A DNA stretch of 64,000 nt from Sphingomonas sp. (lineage in GTDB: Bacteria > Pseudomonadota > Alphaproteobacteria > Sphingomonadales > Sphingomonadaceae). This document shows positions 55,297 through 63,035 of this stretch, one piece after another. The notes under the pieces were generated by a model. That model was not told the origin of the DNA, searched no databases, and was given only the letters and a program-made list of their open reading frames with translations. The stretch is taken from the NCBI GenBank assembly GCA_017304655.1, contig JAFKLY010000004.1, forward strand, positions 310,001 through 374,000. Reading direction: 5' to 3'. A program made the position numbers and the translations under genes. Position 1 is the first letter of the stretch; every line of letters starts with the position of its first letter.

Positions 55297-56190
55297 TCAA
55301 GACGCCGCGAGAGGCCTCACGAGCGACCAGATGTCGCCCTGCCCGCTCACCAGCGCGCGCCCTTCCAGGTCCAGCAGATGGGCGAGGACGGATCGCCCCG
55401 CCGCCCCGTGCAGGCGCGGATCAAGCCCGACATACATGGTCGCCACCATGTCCGCGATCAGGGACGGGCCGTTGCGATCGAGATAACGCAAAATCTGCCC
55501 TTCCCGCATCTTGCGATGCCCGAGCATGCCGCGCGCAAAGCGGCGGGGCTCGGTGATGGCATCGCCATGGGCGGGGTAATAGATGCGATCGGTCCGCTGC
55601 ACGAGCAGATCGAGGGACTTGAGATACGCCGTCATGTCACCGTCCGGTGGCGACACCACGCTGGTCGACCAGCCCATGACATGATCGCCGGTGAACAGCG
55701 CCCCCTCTTCCTCCAGCGCGAAGCAGAGATGGTTGGAGGTGTGCCCGGGCGTCGCGACGGCGGTCAGCGTCCAGCCCGTGCCCGTCACCCGCTCGCCATC
55801 GCCAAGCACGCGATCCGGCACATAGTCGGCGTCGAAGGCCGCATCCGCCCGTGGCCCGTCATCGTCGAGCGCCAGCGGTGCGCAGCCGATGATCGGCGCG
55901 CCGGTGAGCGCAGTCAGCGGCCGGGTCGCCGGGCTGTGATCGCGATGGGTGTGGGTGCACAGGATGGCGAGAACCGGGCGCCCGGCAATAGCGGCCATCA
56001 GCGCGGCAATGTGGCGCTCGTCCGCCGGGCCGGGGTCGATGACCGCAAGATCGGTCTCGCCAACCAGATAGCTTTGCGTGCCTTGATACGTGAAGGGCGA
56101 TGGATTGGGCGCGAGAATCCGCCGAACCAGCGCAGAGAGCGGCATCGCAATGCCGGTGTCGAGCGAAATCGGGGGAGCCTGGCCAGCCAT
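55297..56190 (-). CDS. Metallo-beta-lactamase-fold hydrolase, LACTB2-like
   Basis: 297-residue cytoplasmic MBL hydrolase. The HxHxDH motif is THTHRDHSPA, with later metal ligands in ATPGHTSNHL, FTGDHVMGWS and YYPAHGDAI. A C-terminal winged-helix-like region follows (RGMLGHRKMREGQILRYLDR), as in the LACTB2/BLACT_WH group, some of which act as nucleases and others as thioesterases. 48 bases downstream of blaR1. Confidence 0.88.
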   Translation of the reverse strand: MAGQAPPISLDTGIAMPLSALVRRILAPNPSPFTYQGTQSYLVGETDLAVIDPGPADERHIAALMAAIAGRPVLAILCTHTHRDHSPATRPLTALTGAPIIGCAPLALDDDGPRADAAFDADYVPDRVLGDGERVTGTGWTLTAVATPGHTSNHLCFALEEEGALFTGDHVMGWSTSVVSPPDGDMTAYLKSLDLLVQRTDRIYYPAHGDAITEPRRFARGMLGHRKMREGQILRYLDRNGPSLIADMVATMYVGLDPRLHGAAGRSVLAHLLDLEGRALVSGQGDIWSLVRPLAAS

Positions 56191-56238
56191 GCTCCCCCAT
56201 GCGCCACGTCAGGACGCGAATGCAAGGGCAGGCAACCC

Positions 56239-57873
56239 TCAGTCCCGCTCGGCGCGCATATGGGCGATCTGGCGGTCGAGATTGGCCAGGATCTTGCCGC
56301 GCATGTCGCTCGACAGCGCCGTCTCGCCCGCCAGGCTGTTCCGCGCGCTCTGCAGGCCCTTGATCGCCTCTGCGCGCGCCTCCTGCGCCTTGGCCTTGCT
56401 GCAGATCAGGATGCGGATCCGGTGCCGCTCCTTGCCGTCCACGGCGACGGTTTCCGTGCTGGTGGTCACGGCGTCGCCGCCGGCGCACTGCCGCGCTTCC
56501 TTCACCTCAATCAGGGGAACCATGGCGTCAATCTCGGCCTTGCTGGGCGGCGCGACGATCTTGCCATCGCGAAGGCGCACGACGTGGCGATAGTGGCTGC
56601 CATTGGCTTCGCTGACCACAGGCGGCACCGGGGGAACGGGCGGGACCGGAGCGCCGGCGATCGCAGGCGGGGCCGGCGGCGCGGGCGGCGCGCTTGTGAC
56701 GGCAGGCGGCGCAGGCGGAGCCGGCGGTGCCGGGGTTGCATCAAGAGCAGCCGCCAGTTTCAGGGCCTTGCTCCACCGCTCATCGCCAGCGGCCAAGCTG
56801 TCTTCCATGACTGACGTGTCCCTGGTCTGCGTCGCGTGGGCCGAGGGGATGGCCGGGAACGAAGGGAGCAGGTCTGCCTTGCGAGGGATCGGCAGAGCCT
56901 CGCTCACCTTCGTCCCCACCCGGGCGGCCATCCCTTCGCCGGACGCAGTGAAGGCAAGGCCACCGATCATGATCGCGCTCGTGACCGCAAGGCCGGTCAG
57001 GCGACGGCGCGCACTGGGACTTTTCCTGGACAACATGGACAATCTCCGTTTCAGACGATCGACAGTGGTGAGGTGGCAGATGGCCGAGAACTCGCGGCCC
57101 GCCGCACATTTGACGAGCGCGCGCCCATAAGCGTGGCCCAGCCCCTGATCGCGGATCGCCGCAATCACATCGGCGTCGCACGCCATCTCCTGATCGGTGC
57201 GGAAAGAGCCATGCGCGAACCACGCCAGCGGATTCCACCAATGCAGCGCCAGAAAGCCAAGCGCGAAGGCATTGGCGAGGAGATCGCCCCGGCGATGGTG
57301 CGCCATCTCATGCGCCAGCGCCATGGCATGCTCCTCGACATCGAAGCGCATCAAGGCATCGGGCGGGAACGCGATGAACCGCCGGGTGAGGCCGAAGGCC
57401 AGCGGGCCGCTTACATGCGGGCTGGCAATCAGCCTGATTCCCCGTGCGGGCGAGCGCCGTACCCGCGCTCCGCTCAGCACCTGCCGGCAAAAGCGGCGAT
57501 AGCTCACCACTTGCCACAGCACGAACGCGACGACGCCCAGCAGCCAGAGCATCGCCAGCACAAGCGGCCAGGGGACGCTCGCCAGCAGGCCCGGCGTACT
57601 GCCTGCCGTGGTTGGCGCCGCGACCTCGAGCTGCATCACGCGCTCGCGGATAAGCTGCGACAGCGCGCCCGATGGCGGCGCGACGCCGGCCAGCGGGAGT
57701 GCTTGCGGCATCAGCGCGTCGATCCGCGGCATCAGCAGGCGCAGCGCCGGCAGCAGCCAGAGCGCATAAGCGACCTTCGCGCCAAAGGCGTGGCGCACCG
57801 GCCCTCGCAGGAGCAGCACCAGCGCCATCAGCGCGCTGGTGACGATGAGCGTTTCGACCAGCCAGGCGATCAT
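56239..57873 (-). CDS. M56-family BlaR1-like membrane metallopeptidase
   Basis: 544 residues. N-terminal membrane segments (LVETLIVTSALMALVLLLRG; VAYALWLLPALRLLM; VLAMLWLLGVVAFVLWQVVS), then the zinc HExxH motif in ALAHEMAHHRRGD and the downstream EMACDADVIAA, then a fourth hydrophobic segment near residue 300. Beyond that, instead of the penicillin-binding sensor of classical BlaR1, there is a long Pro/Ala-rich stretch (repeated APPAPP and VPPVPP units) and a charged tail. Its signal is therefore probably not a beta-lactam. It overlaps blaI by four bases. Confidence 0.9.
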   Translation of the reverse strand: MIAWLVETLIVTSALMALVLLLRGPVRHAFGAKVAYALWLLPALRLLMPRIDALMPQALPLAGVAPPSGALSQLIRERVMQLEVAAPTTAGSTPGLLASVPWPLVLAMLWLLGVVAFVLWQVVSYRRFCRQVLSGARVRRSPARGIRLIASPHVSGPLAFGLTRRFIAFPPDALMRFDVEEHAMALAHEMAHHRRGDLLANAFALGFLALHWWNPLAWFAHGSFRTDQEMACDADVIAAIRDQGLGHAYGRALVKCAAGREFSAICHLTTVDRLKRRLSMLSRKSPSARRRLTGLAVTSAIMIGGLAFTASGEGMAARVGTKVSEALPIPRKADLLPSFPAIPSAHATQTRDTSVMEDSLAAGDERWSKALKLAAALDATPAPPAPPAPPAVTSAPPAPPAPPAIAGAPVPPVPPVPPVVSEANGSHYRHVVRLRDGKIVAPPSKAEIDAMVPLIEVKEARQCAGGDAVTTSTETVAVDGKERHRIRILICSKAKAQEARAEAIKGLQSARNSLAGETALSSDMRGKILANLDRQIAHMRAERD

Positions 57874-58238
57874 GACTTGAGCGCCTTCAGCAACGCCTCG
57901 ATCTCGGCGATATCCTTTTCGGACAATTGCTGGGTCTCGGCGAGATGGGCGACGAGTGGCGTCACCTTGCCGCCGAACAGCCGGTCGACGAGCCGCTGCG
58001 ATTCATGCGCCACATAGGCGTCCCGCGCGACCAGCGGGCGATAGAGATAGCGGCGGCCATCCGCCTCATGCGCGACGACCTGCTTGCCGACCAGCCGGCC
58101 GAGCAGCGTCTTGACGGTCTGCAGGCTCCAGCCACGCTCCGGCGCCAGAGCATCGCTCACTTCGATGGCGGTGAGCGGCGCGCGGCGCCAGAGCACTTCC
58201 ATCACCGCATGTTCGGCATCGCTGATGCGTTCGGCCAT
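57870..58238 (-). CDS. BlaI/MecI-family transcriptional repressor
   Basis: 122-residue winged-helix repressor of the BlaI/MecI/CopY family: ISDAEHAVMEVLWRRAPLTA opens the wing-HTH and GWSLQTVKTLLGRLVGK is the recognition region, with a C-terminal dimerisation tail. In known systems the BlaR1-like protease inactivates BlaI, derepressing the operon. The four-base overlap with blaR1 and two TAC-N4-GTA dyads over its own promoter suggest autorepression. GGAAGG precedes ATG 58238. Confidence 0.93.
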   Translation of the reverse strand: MAERISDAEHAVMEVLWRRAPLTAIEVSDALAPERGWSLQTVKTLLGRLVGKQVVAHEADGRRYLYRPLVARDAYVAHESQRLVDRLFGGKVTPLVAHLAETQQLSEKDIAEIEALLKALKS

Positions 58239-58269
58239 CTTTCGCCTTCCTCCCTCGAATCCGGATGAC

Positions 58270-58303
58270 TACATTCGTAAACAACATCTACGCTTGTAGT
58301 CAA
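58270..58303 (-). promoter_or_regulatory. Promoter with two BlaI-type operator dyads
   Basis: Two dyads, TACATTCGTA (58270-58279) and TACGCTTGTA (58289-58298), centres 19 bases apart, resemble BlaI/MecI operators (TACA-N2-TGTA). On the minus strand TTGACT (58303-58298) and TTACGA (58280-58275), 17 bases apart, fit a promoter overlapped by both dyads, 37-65 bases before the blaI start. Confidence 0.6.
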
Positions 58304-58604
58304 TAGGGTCGGAAAACTGCACGCAGGATGAACGCGGCTCATGCCTCGCCTGTCGGAAATCTTTACAGGAGAACAACGCAGTTAAGGCCGGTTAACCGCG
58401 GAAGTCGCTGGATTTCGGGCGGTCCGCCAGACTGGCACGTCGCTTGCGATAACAAGGGTACACCCGCTACTGGGGGACGTGGCTCAGGTCTCCTCGCCCG
58501 TCCCCCACCTTCCCTTCCGAACGAGGGAACCGGCTCAGGCCATTTGCGGGATCACCAGCAACCGTCGGACGACCGACCGCCCGCTCCGCTCCCACATGCG
58601 GACA
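58304..58604. other. Intergenic region between blaI promoter and grxD terminator
   Basis: About 300 bases with no credible gene; open frames here lack ribosome sites and family resemblance. It contains a sigma-54-type promoter match at 58433-58447 and, downstream on the plus strand, inverted repeats GGGGGAC/GTCCCCC and TTCCCT/AGGGAA around 58472-58530. Confidence 0.6.
58433..58447 (+). promoter_or_regulatory. Sigma-54-type -24/-12 promoter match
   Basis: TGGCAC-N5-TTGC (TGGCACGTCGCTTGC) matches the sigma-54 core with the invariant GG and GC dinucleotides at the right spacing, reading on the plus strand. No gene follows on that strand; a non-coding RNA starting near 58459 is possible. Chance occurrence cannot be excluded. 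Confidence 0.45.
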
Positions 58605-58644
58605 ACACAGAAAAGCCCACGCCCACAGGTGCGGGCACGGGCTT
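58605..58644 (-). terminator. Terminator of the grxD operon
   Basis: Interrupted stem AAGCCC-N2-GCCC pairing with GGGC-N2-GGGCTT; on the minus strand it runs into TTTTCTGTGTT, 27 bases after the grxD stop. Confidence 0.7.
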
Positions 58645-58670
58645 GTCAGCCGCGTCGCGGCGCGGAGATA

Positions 58671-59000
58671 TCAGGCGCCGATGACGCCCTGTTCGGTCAG
58701 CAGCTGCTCCAGCTCGCCGGCCTCATACATTTCCATCATGATGTCCGAGCCGCCGAGGAACTCGCCCTTCACATAGAGCTGGGGAATGGTCGGCCAGTCG
58801 GAAAAGCTCTTGATGCCCTGACGGACTTCCTGATCCTGCAGCACGTCCACCGTCTCATAAGGCGCGCCAAGACGCTCGAGGATGGCCACGGCCCGGCTCG
58901 AAAAGCCGCATTGCGGGAAAAGCGGCGTGCCTTTCATGAACAGCACGACGTCATTCTTGCCGACGATATCGGCGATGCGGGCGTGGACGGGATCAGTCAT
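58671..59000 (-). CDS. grxD: Monothiol glutaredoxin Grx4 type
   Basis: 109-residue monothiol glutaredoxin with the CGFS active site ([16 protein letters not shown]), [19 protein letters not shown] for glutathione binding. CGFS glutaredoxins carry [2Fe-2S] clusters and pair with BolA proteins; the bolA gene lies directly upstream (51 bases). Together they work in iron-sulfur delivery and iron sensing. Confidence 0.96.
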   Translation of the reverse strand: MTDPVHARIADIVGKNDVVLFMKGTPLFPQCGFSSRAVAILERLGAPYETVDVLQDQEVRQGIKSFSDWPTIPQLYVKGEFLGGSDIMMEMYEAGELEQLLTEQGVIGA

Positions 59001-59051
59001 CTTATCGGGTCTCCGGGCAGCGGGGATGGCAGTCGCGCGCCCCTCAGGCGC

Positions 59052-59285
59052 TCACTTGGGAACGGATGTCGTCAGTTGCAAGGCATGGAGCACGCCGCCC
59101 ATGCGCTCGCCCAGCGCGGCATAGACCGCGCGCTGCTGCGCCAGCCGGCTCTGCCCGCGAAACGCCTCGGACGTCACATGCGCGGCATAATGATCGCCAT
59201 CGCCGGCGAGATCGGTGATCTCGACGACGGCGTCAGGTATCGCCGCGCGGATAAGCGTCGCGATCTCGTCGGCGGCCATGGCCAT
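59052..59285 (-). CDS. bolA: BolA-family protein
   Basis: 77-residue BolA/IbaG-type protein: short, with IRAAIPDAVVEITDLAGDGDHYAAHVTSEAF and RLAQQRAVYAALGERMGGVLHAL. The conserved C-terminal His in VLHAL is a candidate cluster ligand in BolA-Grx heterodimers. ATG 59285 follows GAGGG. It starts 11 bases after the DUF1476 stop, so it is probably in one operon with that gene and grxD. Confidence 0.93.
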   Translation of the reverse strand: MAMAADEIATLIRAAIPDAVVEITDLAGDGDHYAAHVTSEAFRGQSRLAQQRAVYAALGERMGGVLHALQLTTSVPK

Positions 59286-59296
59286 CGGGCTTGCCC

Positions 59297-59620
59297 TCAG
59301 CCTTCCTGCATGAACTGGCGGCGGGCTTCCGCAGCCTTGTCGCTCAGCGCCTGACGCACGCGGCTCTCGTCGATATCGACGCCGGCCGACACCAGATCGC
59401 CCAGCACCTTGCGGATCACGTCCTCGTCGCCGGCTTCCTCGAAGTCGGCCTGAACAACCGCCTTGGCATAGGCATCGGTCTCTTCCTTGGTCAGGCCCAT
59501 CAGGCTCGCGGCCCACTCGCCGAGCAGCCGGTTGCGCCGCGCCGCGATCCGAAATGCCAGATCCTGCTCCTTGGCGAACTTCGTCTCGAACGCCTTCTCG
59601 CGATCGTCAAATCCACTCAT
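59297..59620 (-). CDS. ATP synthase inhibitor zeta subunit (DUF1476)
   Basis: 107-residue helical protein of the alphaproteobacterial DUF1476 family, whose Paracoccus member is the zeta inhibitor of F1-ATPase. Family opening MSGFDDREKAFETKFAKEQD, then RIAARRNRLLGEWAASLMGL and AKAVVQADFEEAGDEDVIRKV. In Paracoccus the N-terminus inserts into F1 to block hydrolysis. First gene of the bolA-grxD cluster. Confidence 0.9.
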   Translation of the reverse strand: MSGFDDREKAFETKFAKEQDLAFRIAARRNRLLGEWAASLMGLTKEETDAYAKAVVQADFEEAGDEDVIRKVLGDLVSAGVDIDESRVRQALSDKAAEARRQFMQEG

Positions 59621-59702
59621 GCTGAAAGGCCCTCATCTTTTGCTGTGTCTCATGAATATCTAGGGAGCGCCTGGCCGGATAGCAACGCGCAGCTCCCCCT
59701 TT

Positions 59703-60296
59703 TCACGCCGCCTTCGGCACCAGCCAGGGTCGCCGGTCGGCATCCGCCCGCTCGAACGCGGCGATGGCACTGTCCCGCGCCATGGTGAGGCCGATCTCGT
59801 CCAGCCCGCCGATCAGGCAGGACTTCCGGAACGGATCGATCTCGAAGGTGAAGCGATCCTGAAAGCGCGTCGTGACGGTCTGGTGTTCCAGATCGATCAT
59901 GATCGGATCGGTCTGCGCCACCTCCATCAGCCGGTCGATGGCCTCCTGCGGCAGAACGACGGTGAGGATGCCGTTCTTGAAGGCATTGCCGGAGAAAATG
60001 TCCGAGAAGCTCGGTGCGATCACGGCCTTCACGCCCATGTCGAGCAGCGCCCAGGCGGCATGCTCGCGGCTCGATCCGCAACCGAAATTGTCGCCCGCGA
60101 CGATGATCGGCGCACCGGCATAGCGCGGATCGTCGAACACATTGCCCGGCTCCTTGCGCAGCGCCTCGAATGCGCCTTTGCCGAGGCCAGTGCGGCTGAT
60201 CGTCTTGAGCCATTCCGCCGGAATGATGATGTCGGTATCGACATTTTTCATGCCGAACGGATAGGCGCGGCCTTGCACCTCGTTCACCGGCTCCAT
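59703..60296 (-). CDS. leuD: 3-isopropylmalate dehydratase small subunit
   Basis: Small subunit of isopropylmalate isomerase in leucine synthesis. 197 residues from ATG 60296 (GGAGGC upstream), with the [12 protein letters not shown] opening and the swivel-domain motif [12 protein letters not shown]. Separated from its partner leuC by a small gene and an MBL hydrolase, an unusual insertion. Confidence 0.95.
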   Translation of the reverse strand: MEPVNEVQGRAYPFGMKNVDTDIIIPAEWLKTISRTGLGKGAFEALRKEPGNVFDDPRYAGAPIIVAGDNFGCGSSREHAAWALLDMGVKAVIAPSFSDIFSGNAFKNGILTVVLPQEAIDRLMEVAQTDPIMIDLEHQTVTTRFQDRFTFEIDPFRKSCLIGGLDEIGLTMARDSAIAAFERADADRRPWLVPKAA

Positions 60297-60395
60297 CAGC
60301 GTGCCTCCGCGTCTCTCTGCATAAGGATCATGAGCGCGGCTCGTGGCGGATGATCGCGGCGCCGTCAAGGCCGCAGGTCCGCGCCGTTTCGCGCA

Positions 60396-61244
60396 CTACT
60401 GCGCCGCCTTGGGGAAGGCCGGCAGCTTGGCGATGTCACGCGGATCGTGCTGGATGATCACGCGCGCCTTGAGATGGGCAGCAATGTCCTTGAAGCGATC
60501 GATCGACGCGAGCGAATCCGCCCGATCGGTGTTGAAGGTCGGCACGCCGTTCGTCTCGTAATTCTCGTGAAAATGCACGACATCCCCGCTCAGCAGCACC
60601 GGCCCGGTCTGCGCCAGGCGGACGAGCAGGCCGTGATGGCCCGGCGTGTGGCCCGGCAGGTTGAGGATGACGACGCTGCCATCGCCGAACACATCCTTGT
60701 CGACGGCGACTGTCTCGACCTTGCCGCCACCACTGATCCAGTGCGCGAACGGCCGGGGATCGGCATTGGCATATTTCGGTGGGGTCGCGCGCACCACATC
60801 CCAGTCCCCTGCGCCAATCAGCAGCGTCGCATCGGGAAAGTTCGGGAGCTGGCCGGTATGATCAGCGTGATAATGGCTTATGCCGACGAACGCGATCTTG
60901 TCCGGCGTGACGCCGACCTCGGCGAGCTGCTGCACCACTGTCTTCGGCAAGGCGACCAGATCGCTGGGAGCGGCAAAGCCCGCGTCCCACAGCATGAACC
61001 GGTCGCCATGCCGGATGAGATAGCAGCTGGCCGTGAAGGGCAGCGTCTTGGGCGGGTTGGAATAAGCGAAGCTGTCCGAGAAGCCGCTCACATCGCGCGG
61101 CGCCTTGAACGTGCCGCAATCGAGGCGGGTGAGCGAGACGCTGGCCTTGGGCTGGGCGCTGACCGGTGCGGATGAGGCCGCGGCCAGCAGCAATCCGCTC
61201 CATGCTGCGATGAGCGCGCGGCGCGCCGAATAAGAACCTGTCAT
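60396..61244 (-). CDS. Exported metallo-beta-lactamase-fold hydrolase (AHL-lactonase-like)
   Basis: 282 residues with a signal peptide (cleavage near VSAQ, about residue 30). The metal motif is ISHYHADHTGQ, with later ligands in LPGHTPGHHG and LLSGDVVHF; layout matches N-acyl homoserine lactone hydrolases of the AiiA-like group. Export plus the lactonase layout suggests degrading external lactones or quorum signals, but other MBL substrates are possible. Lies between leuC and leuD on the same strand. Confidence 0.86.
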   Translation of the reverse strand: MTGSYSARRALIAAWSGLLLAAASSAPVSAQPKASVSLTRLDCGTFKAPRDVSGFSDSFAYSNPPKTLPFTASCYLIRHGDRFMLWDAGFAAPSDLVALPKTVVQQLAEVGVTPDKIAFVGISHYHADHTGQLPNFPDATLLIGAGDWDVVRATPPKYANADPRPFAHWISGGGKVETVAVDKDVFGDGSVVILNLPGHTPGHHGLLVRLAQTGPVLLSGDVVHFHENYETNGVPTFNTDRADSLASIDRFKDIAAHLKARVIIQHDPRDIAKLPAFPKAAQ

Positions 61245-61376
61245 GGTGATGCCCCCTTCCGGCGATCAGGATCGGGACCATTTGCCCGACGACTCCGACA
61301 CCCTGGAAAAGAAGGACAAATCAAAGCACGTCCGGTGTCAATCCGGACCGATCCCCGCCAGCCTTGCCGCCGTGGA

Positions 61377-61487
61377 TCAGGGACGCGTCTGCGCGCTGTC
61401 CTTCTTGGCCGCCGCGTGACCGAGGCCAACGGCCATGGCCGCGCTGCCAACGGCGCCCAGAACAAGTATCCAGAAGATTTTCTTCAT
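61377..61487 (-). CDS. Small 36-residue membrane or exported protein in leu operon
   Basis: MKKIFWILVLGAVGSAAMAV followed by GLGHAAAKKDSAQTRP and a stop. One hydrophobic segment of about 18 residues makes it a single-pass or signal-like peptide. A near-ideal ribosome site (AAGGAAGGG) lies six bases before ATG 61487, overlapping the end of leuC region by position (10 bases after the leuC stop), so translation in the leu operon is likely. No family recognised. Confidence 0.65.
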   Translation of the reverse strand: MKKIFWILVLGAVGSAAMAVGLGHAAAKKDSAQTRP

Positions 61488-61497
61488 GCGCCCTTCC

Positions 61498-62934
61498 TTA
61501 GTCGTTCCCCATTAGGTCACGAACATCGGCAAGTCGACCCCTGATCGCGGCGGCGGCGGCCATGACGGGCGAGACCAGATGCGTGCGCGCGCCCGGTCCC
61601 TGTCGGCCCATGAAGTTGCGGTTGCTCGTCGAGGCGCAGCGCTCGCCGCTCGGCACGCGGTCGGGATTCATGCCCAGGCACATCGAGCAGCCCGGCTCGC
61701 GCCACTCGAAGCCCGCTTCGATGAAGATGCGGTCCAGCCCTTCCTGTTCCGCCTGTCGCTTGACCAGACCGGAACCGGGGACGACCAGCGCCTGCTTGAT
61801 GCGATCGGCGACACGGCGCCCCTTGAGCACGGCGGCGGCGGCCCGCAGATCCTCGATGCGGCTGTTGGTGCAACTGCCGATGAAGACATGCTCGATCGTC
61901 ACGTCCTCCATGCGCTGCCCCGCCGTCAGCCCCATATAGTCGAGCGACTTGGCAGCGGCGGCCCGCTTGGAGGCGTCCTCGAAGCTCTCCGGGTCCGGCA
62001 CGGCGCCGGTGATCGCCACGACGTCCTCGGGGCTGGTGCCCCAGGTGACGTTGGGCGCGATGTCGCTGGCGGCGAAGCGCACGCTCTTGTCGAACCGCGC
62101 GCCCTCATCGGTCACGAGCGTCTTCCACCATGCGATGGCGCGTTCCCACTCTTCGCCGGAGGGCGCCATCGGCCGGCCCTTGAGATAGGCAAAGGTCTTC
62201 TCGTCCGGAGCGAACAGGCCCGAGCGCGCGCCGCCCTCGATCGCCATGTTGGCCACGGTCAGCCGGCCTTCGATGCTCATGTCGCGGAAGGTCGAGCCGC
62301 GATATTCCATGACATGGCCCGTGCCGCCGGCCGTGCCGATGCAGCCGATGATGGCCAGGATCACGTCCTTGGCGGTCACGCCGAAGCCGAGCGTGCCTTC
62401 CACCTCGATCTCCAGCGTCTTGCTGGGCTTGAGCAGCAGCGTCTGCGTCGCCAGCACATGCTCGACCTCGCTGGTGCCGATGCCGAAAGCGAGCGCCCCC
62501 AGCGCGCCATGCGCGGCGGTGTGGCTGTCTCCGCACACCAGCGTGGTGCCGGGCAGCGTGAAGCCCTGCTCGGGACCGACGACATGGACGATGCCCTGAT
62601 TGACGTCGGTCGCGCCGAAATAGGTGATGCCGAACTCGGGCGCATTGCGCTCCAGAGCGGCAAGCTGCTGGGCGCTTTCCTTGTTGGCGATGGGAATGCG
62701 GTTGCCCTGCGCGTCCACCCGCGCGGTGGTCGGCACGTTATGATCCGGCACGGCCAGCGTCAGGTCCGGCCGGCGCACCTTGCGCCCGGCGAGGCGCAGC
62801 CCCTCGAAGGCCTGCGGGCTGGTGACTTCATGCACAAGGTGGCGGTCGATATAGACAAGCGCCGTCCCGTCCTCACGCGTTTCGACGACATGGGCGTCCC
62901 AGATCTTCTGGTAGAGTGTGCGTGGCGTTGTCAT
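61498..62934 (-). CDS. leuC: 3-isopropylmalate dehydratase large subunit
   Basis: Aconitase-family large subunit that isomerises 2- to 3-isopropylmalate. 478 residues; [4Fe-4S] ligand Cys lie in IGSCTNSR and [11 protein letters not shown]. Other family blocks are [20 protein letters not shown] and [15 protein letters not shown]. First gene of the leu cluster here, with leuD three genes on. Confidence 0.96.
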   Translation of the reverse strand: MTTPRTLYQKIWDAHVVETREDGTALVYIDRHLVHEVTSPQAFEGLRLAGRKVRRPDLTLAVPDHNVPTTARVDAQGNRIPIANKESAQQLAALERNAPEFGITYFGATDVNQGIVHVVGPEQGFTLPGTTLVCGDSHTAAHGALGALAFGIGTSEVEHVLATQTLLLKPSKTLEIEVEGTLGFGVTAKDVILAIIGCIGTAGGTGHVMEYRGSTFRDMSIEGRLTVANMAIEGGARSGLFAPDEKTFAYLKGRPMAPSGEEWERAIAWWKTLVTDEGARFDKSVRFAASDIAPNVTWGTSPEDVVAITGAVPDPESFEDASKRAAAAKSLDYMGLTAGQRMEDVTIEHVFIGSCTNSRIEDLRAAAAVLKGRRVADRIKQALVVPGSGLVKRQAEQEGLDRIFIEAGFEWREPGCSMCLGMNPDRVPSGERCASTSNRNFMGRQGPGARTHLVSPVMAAAAAIRGRLADVRDLMGND

Positions 62935-63035
62935 GACAGCCTGACCTGATCGTTGCGCGCCGGGCGGCAGCGCCCGGCATCAAGAAGAAAGCGCGGTAAA
63001 GACCTGCCCCGGCGGACACGTCAAGACCCAAGCGC

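Noticed and set aside
56239..58238. Beta-lactam resistance operon
   Set aside because: BlaI and a BlaR1-like protease are present, but the sensor domain is missing and neither neighbouring MBL protein has features of a true exported beta-lactamase linked to the pair.
58328..58684. 118-codon plus-strand frame after the sigma-54 match
   Set aside because: Pro/Gly/Arg-rich random-looking translation, no ribosome site; the promoter match is reported without assigning it a protein.
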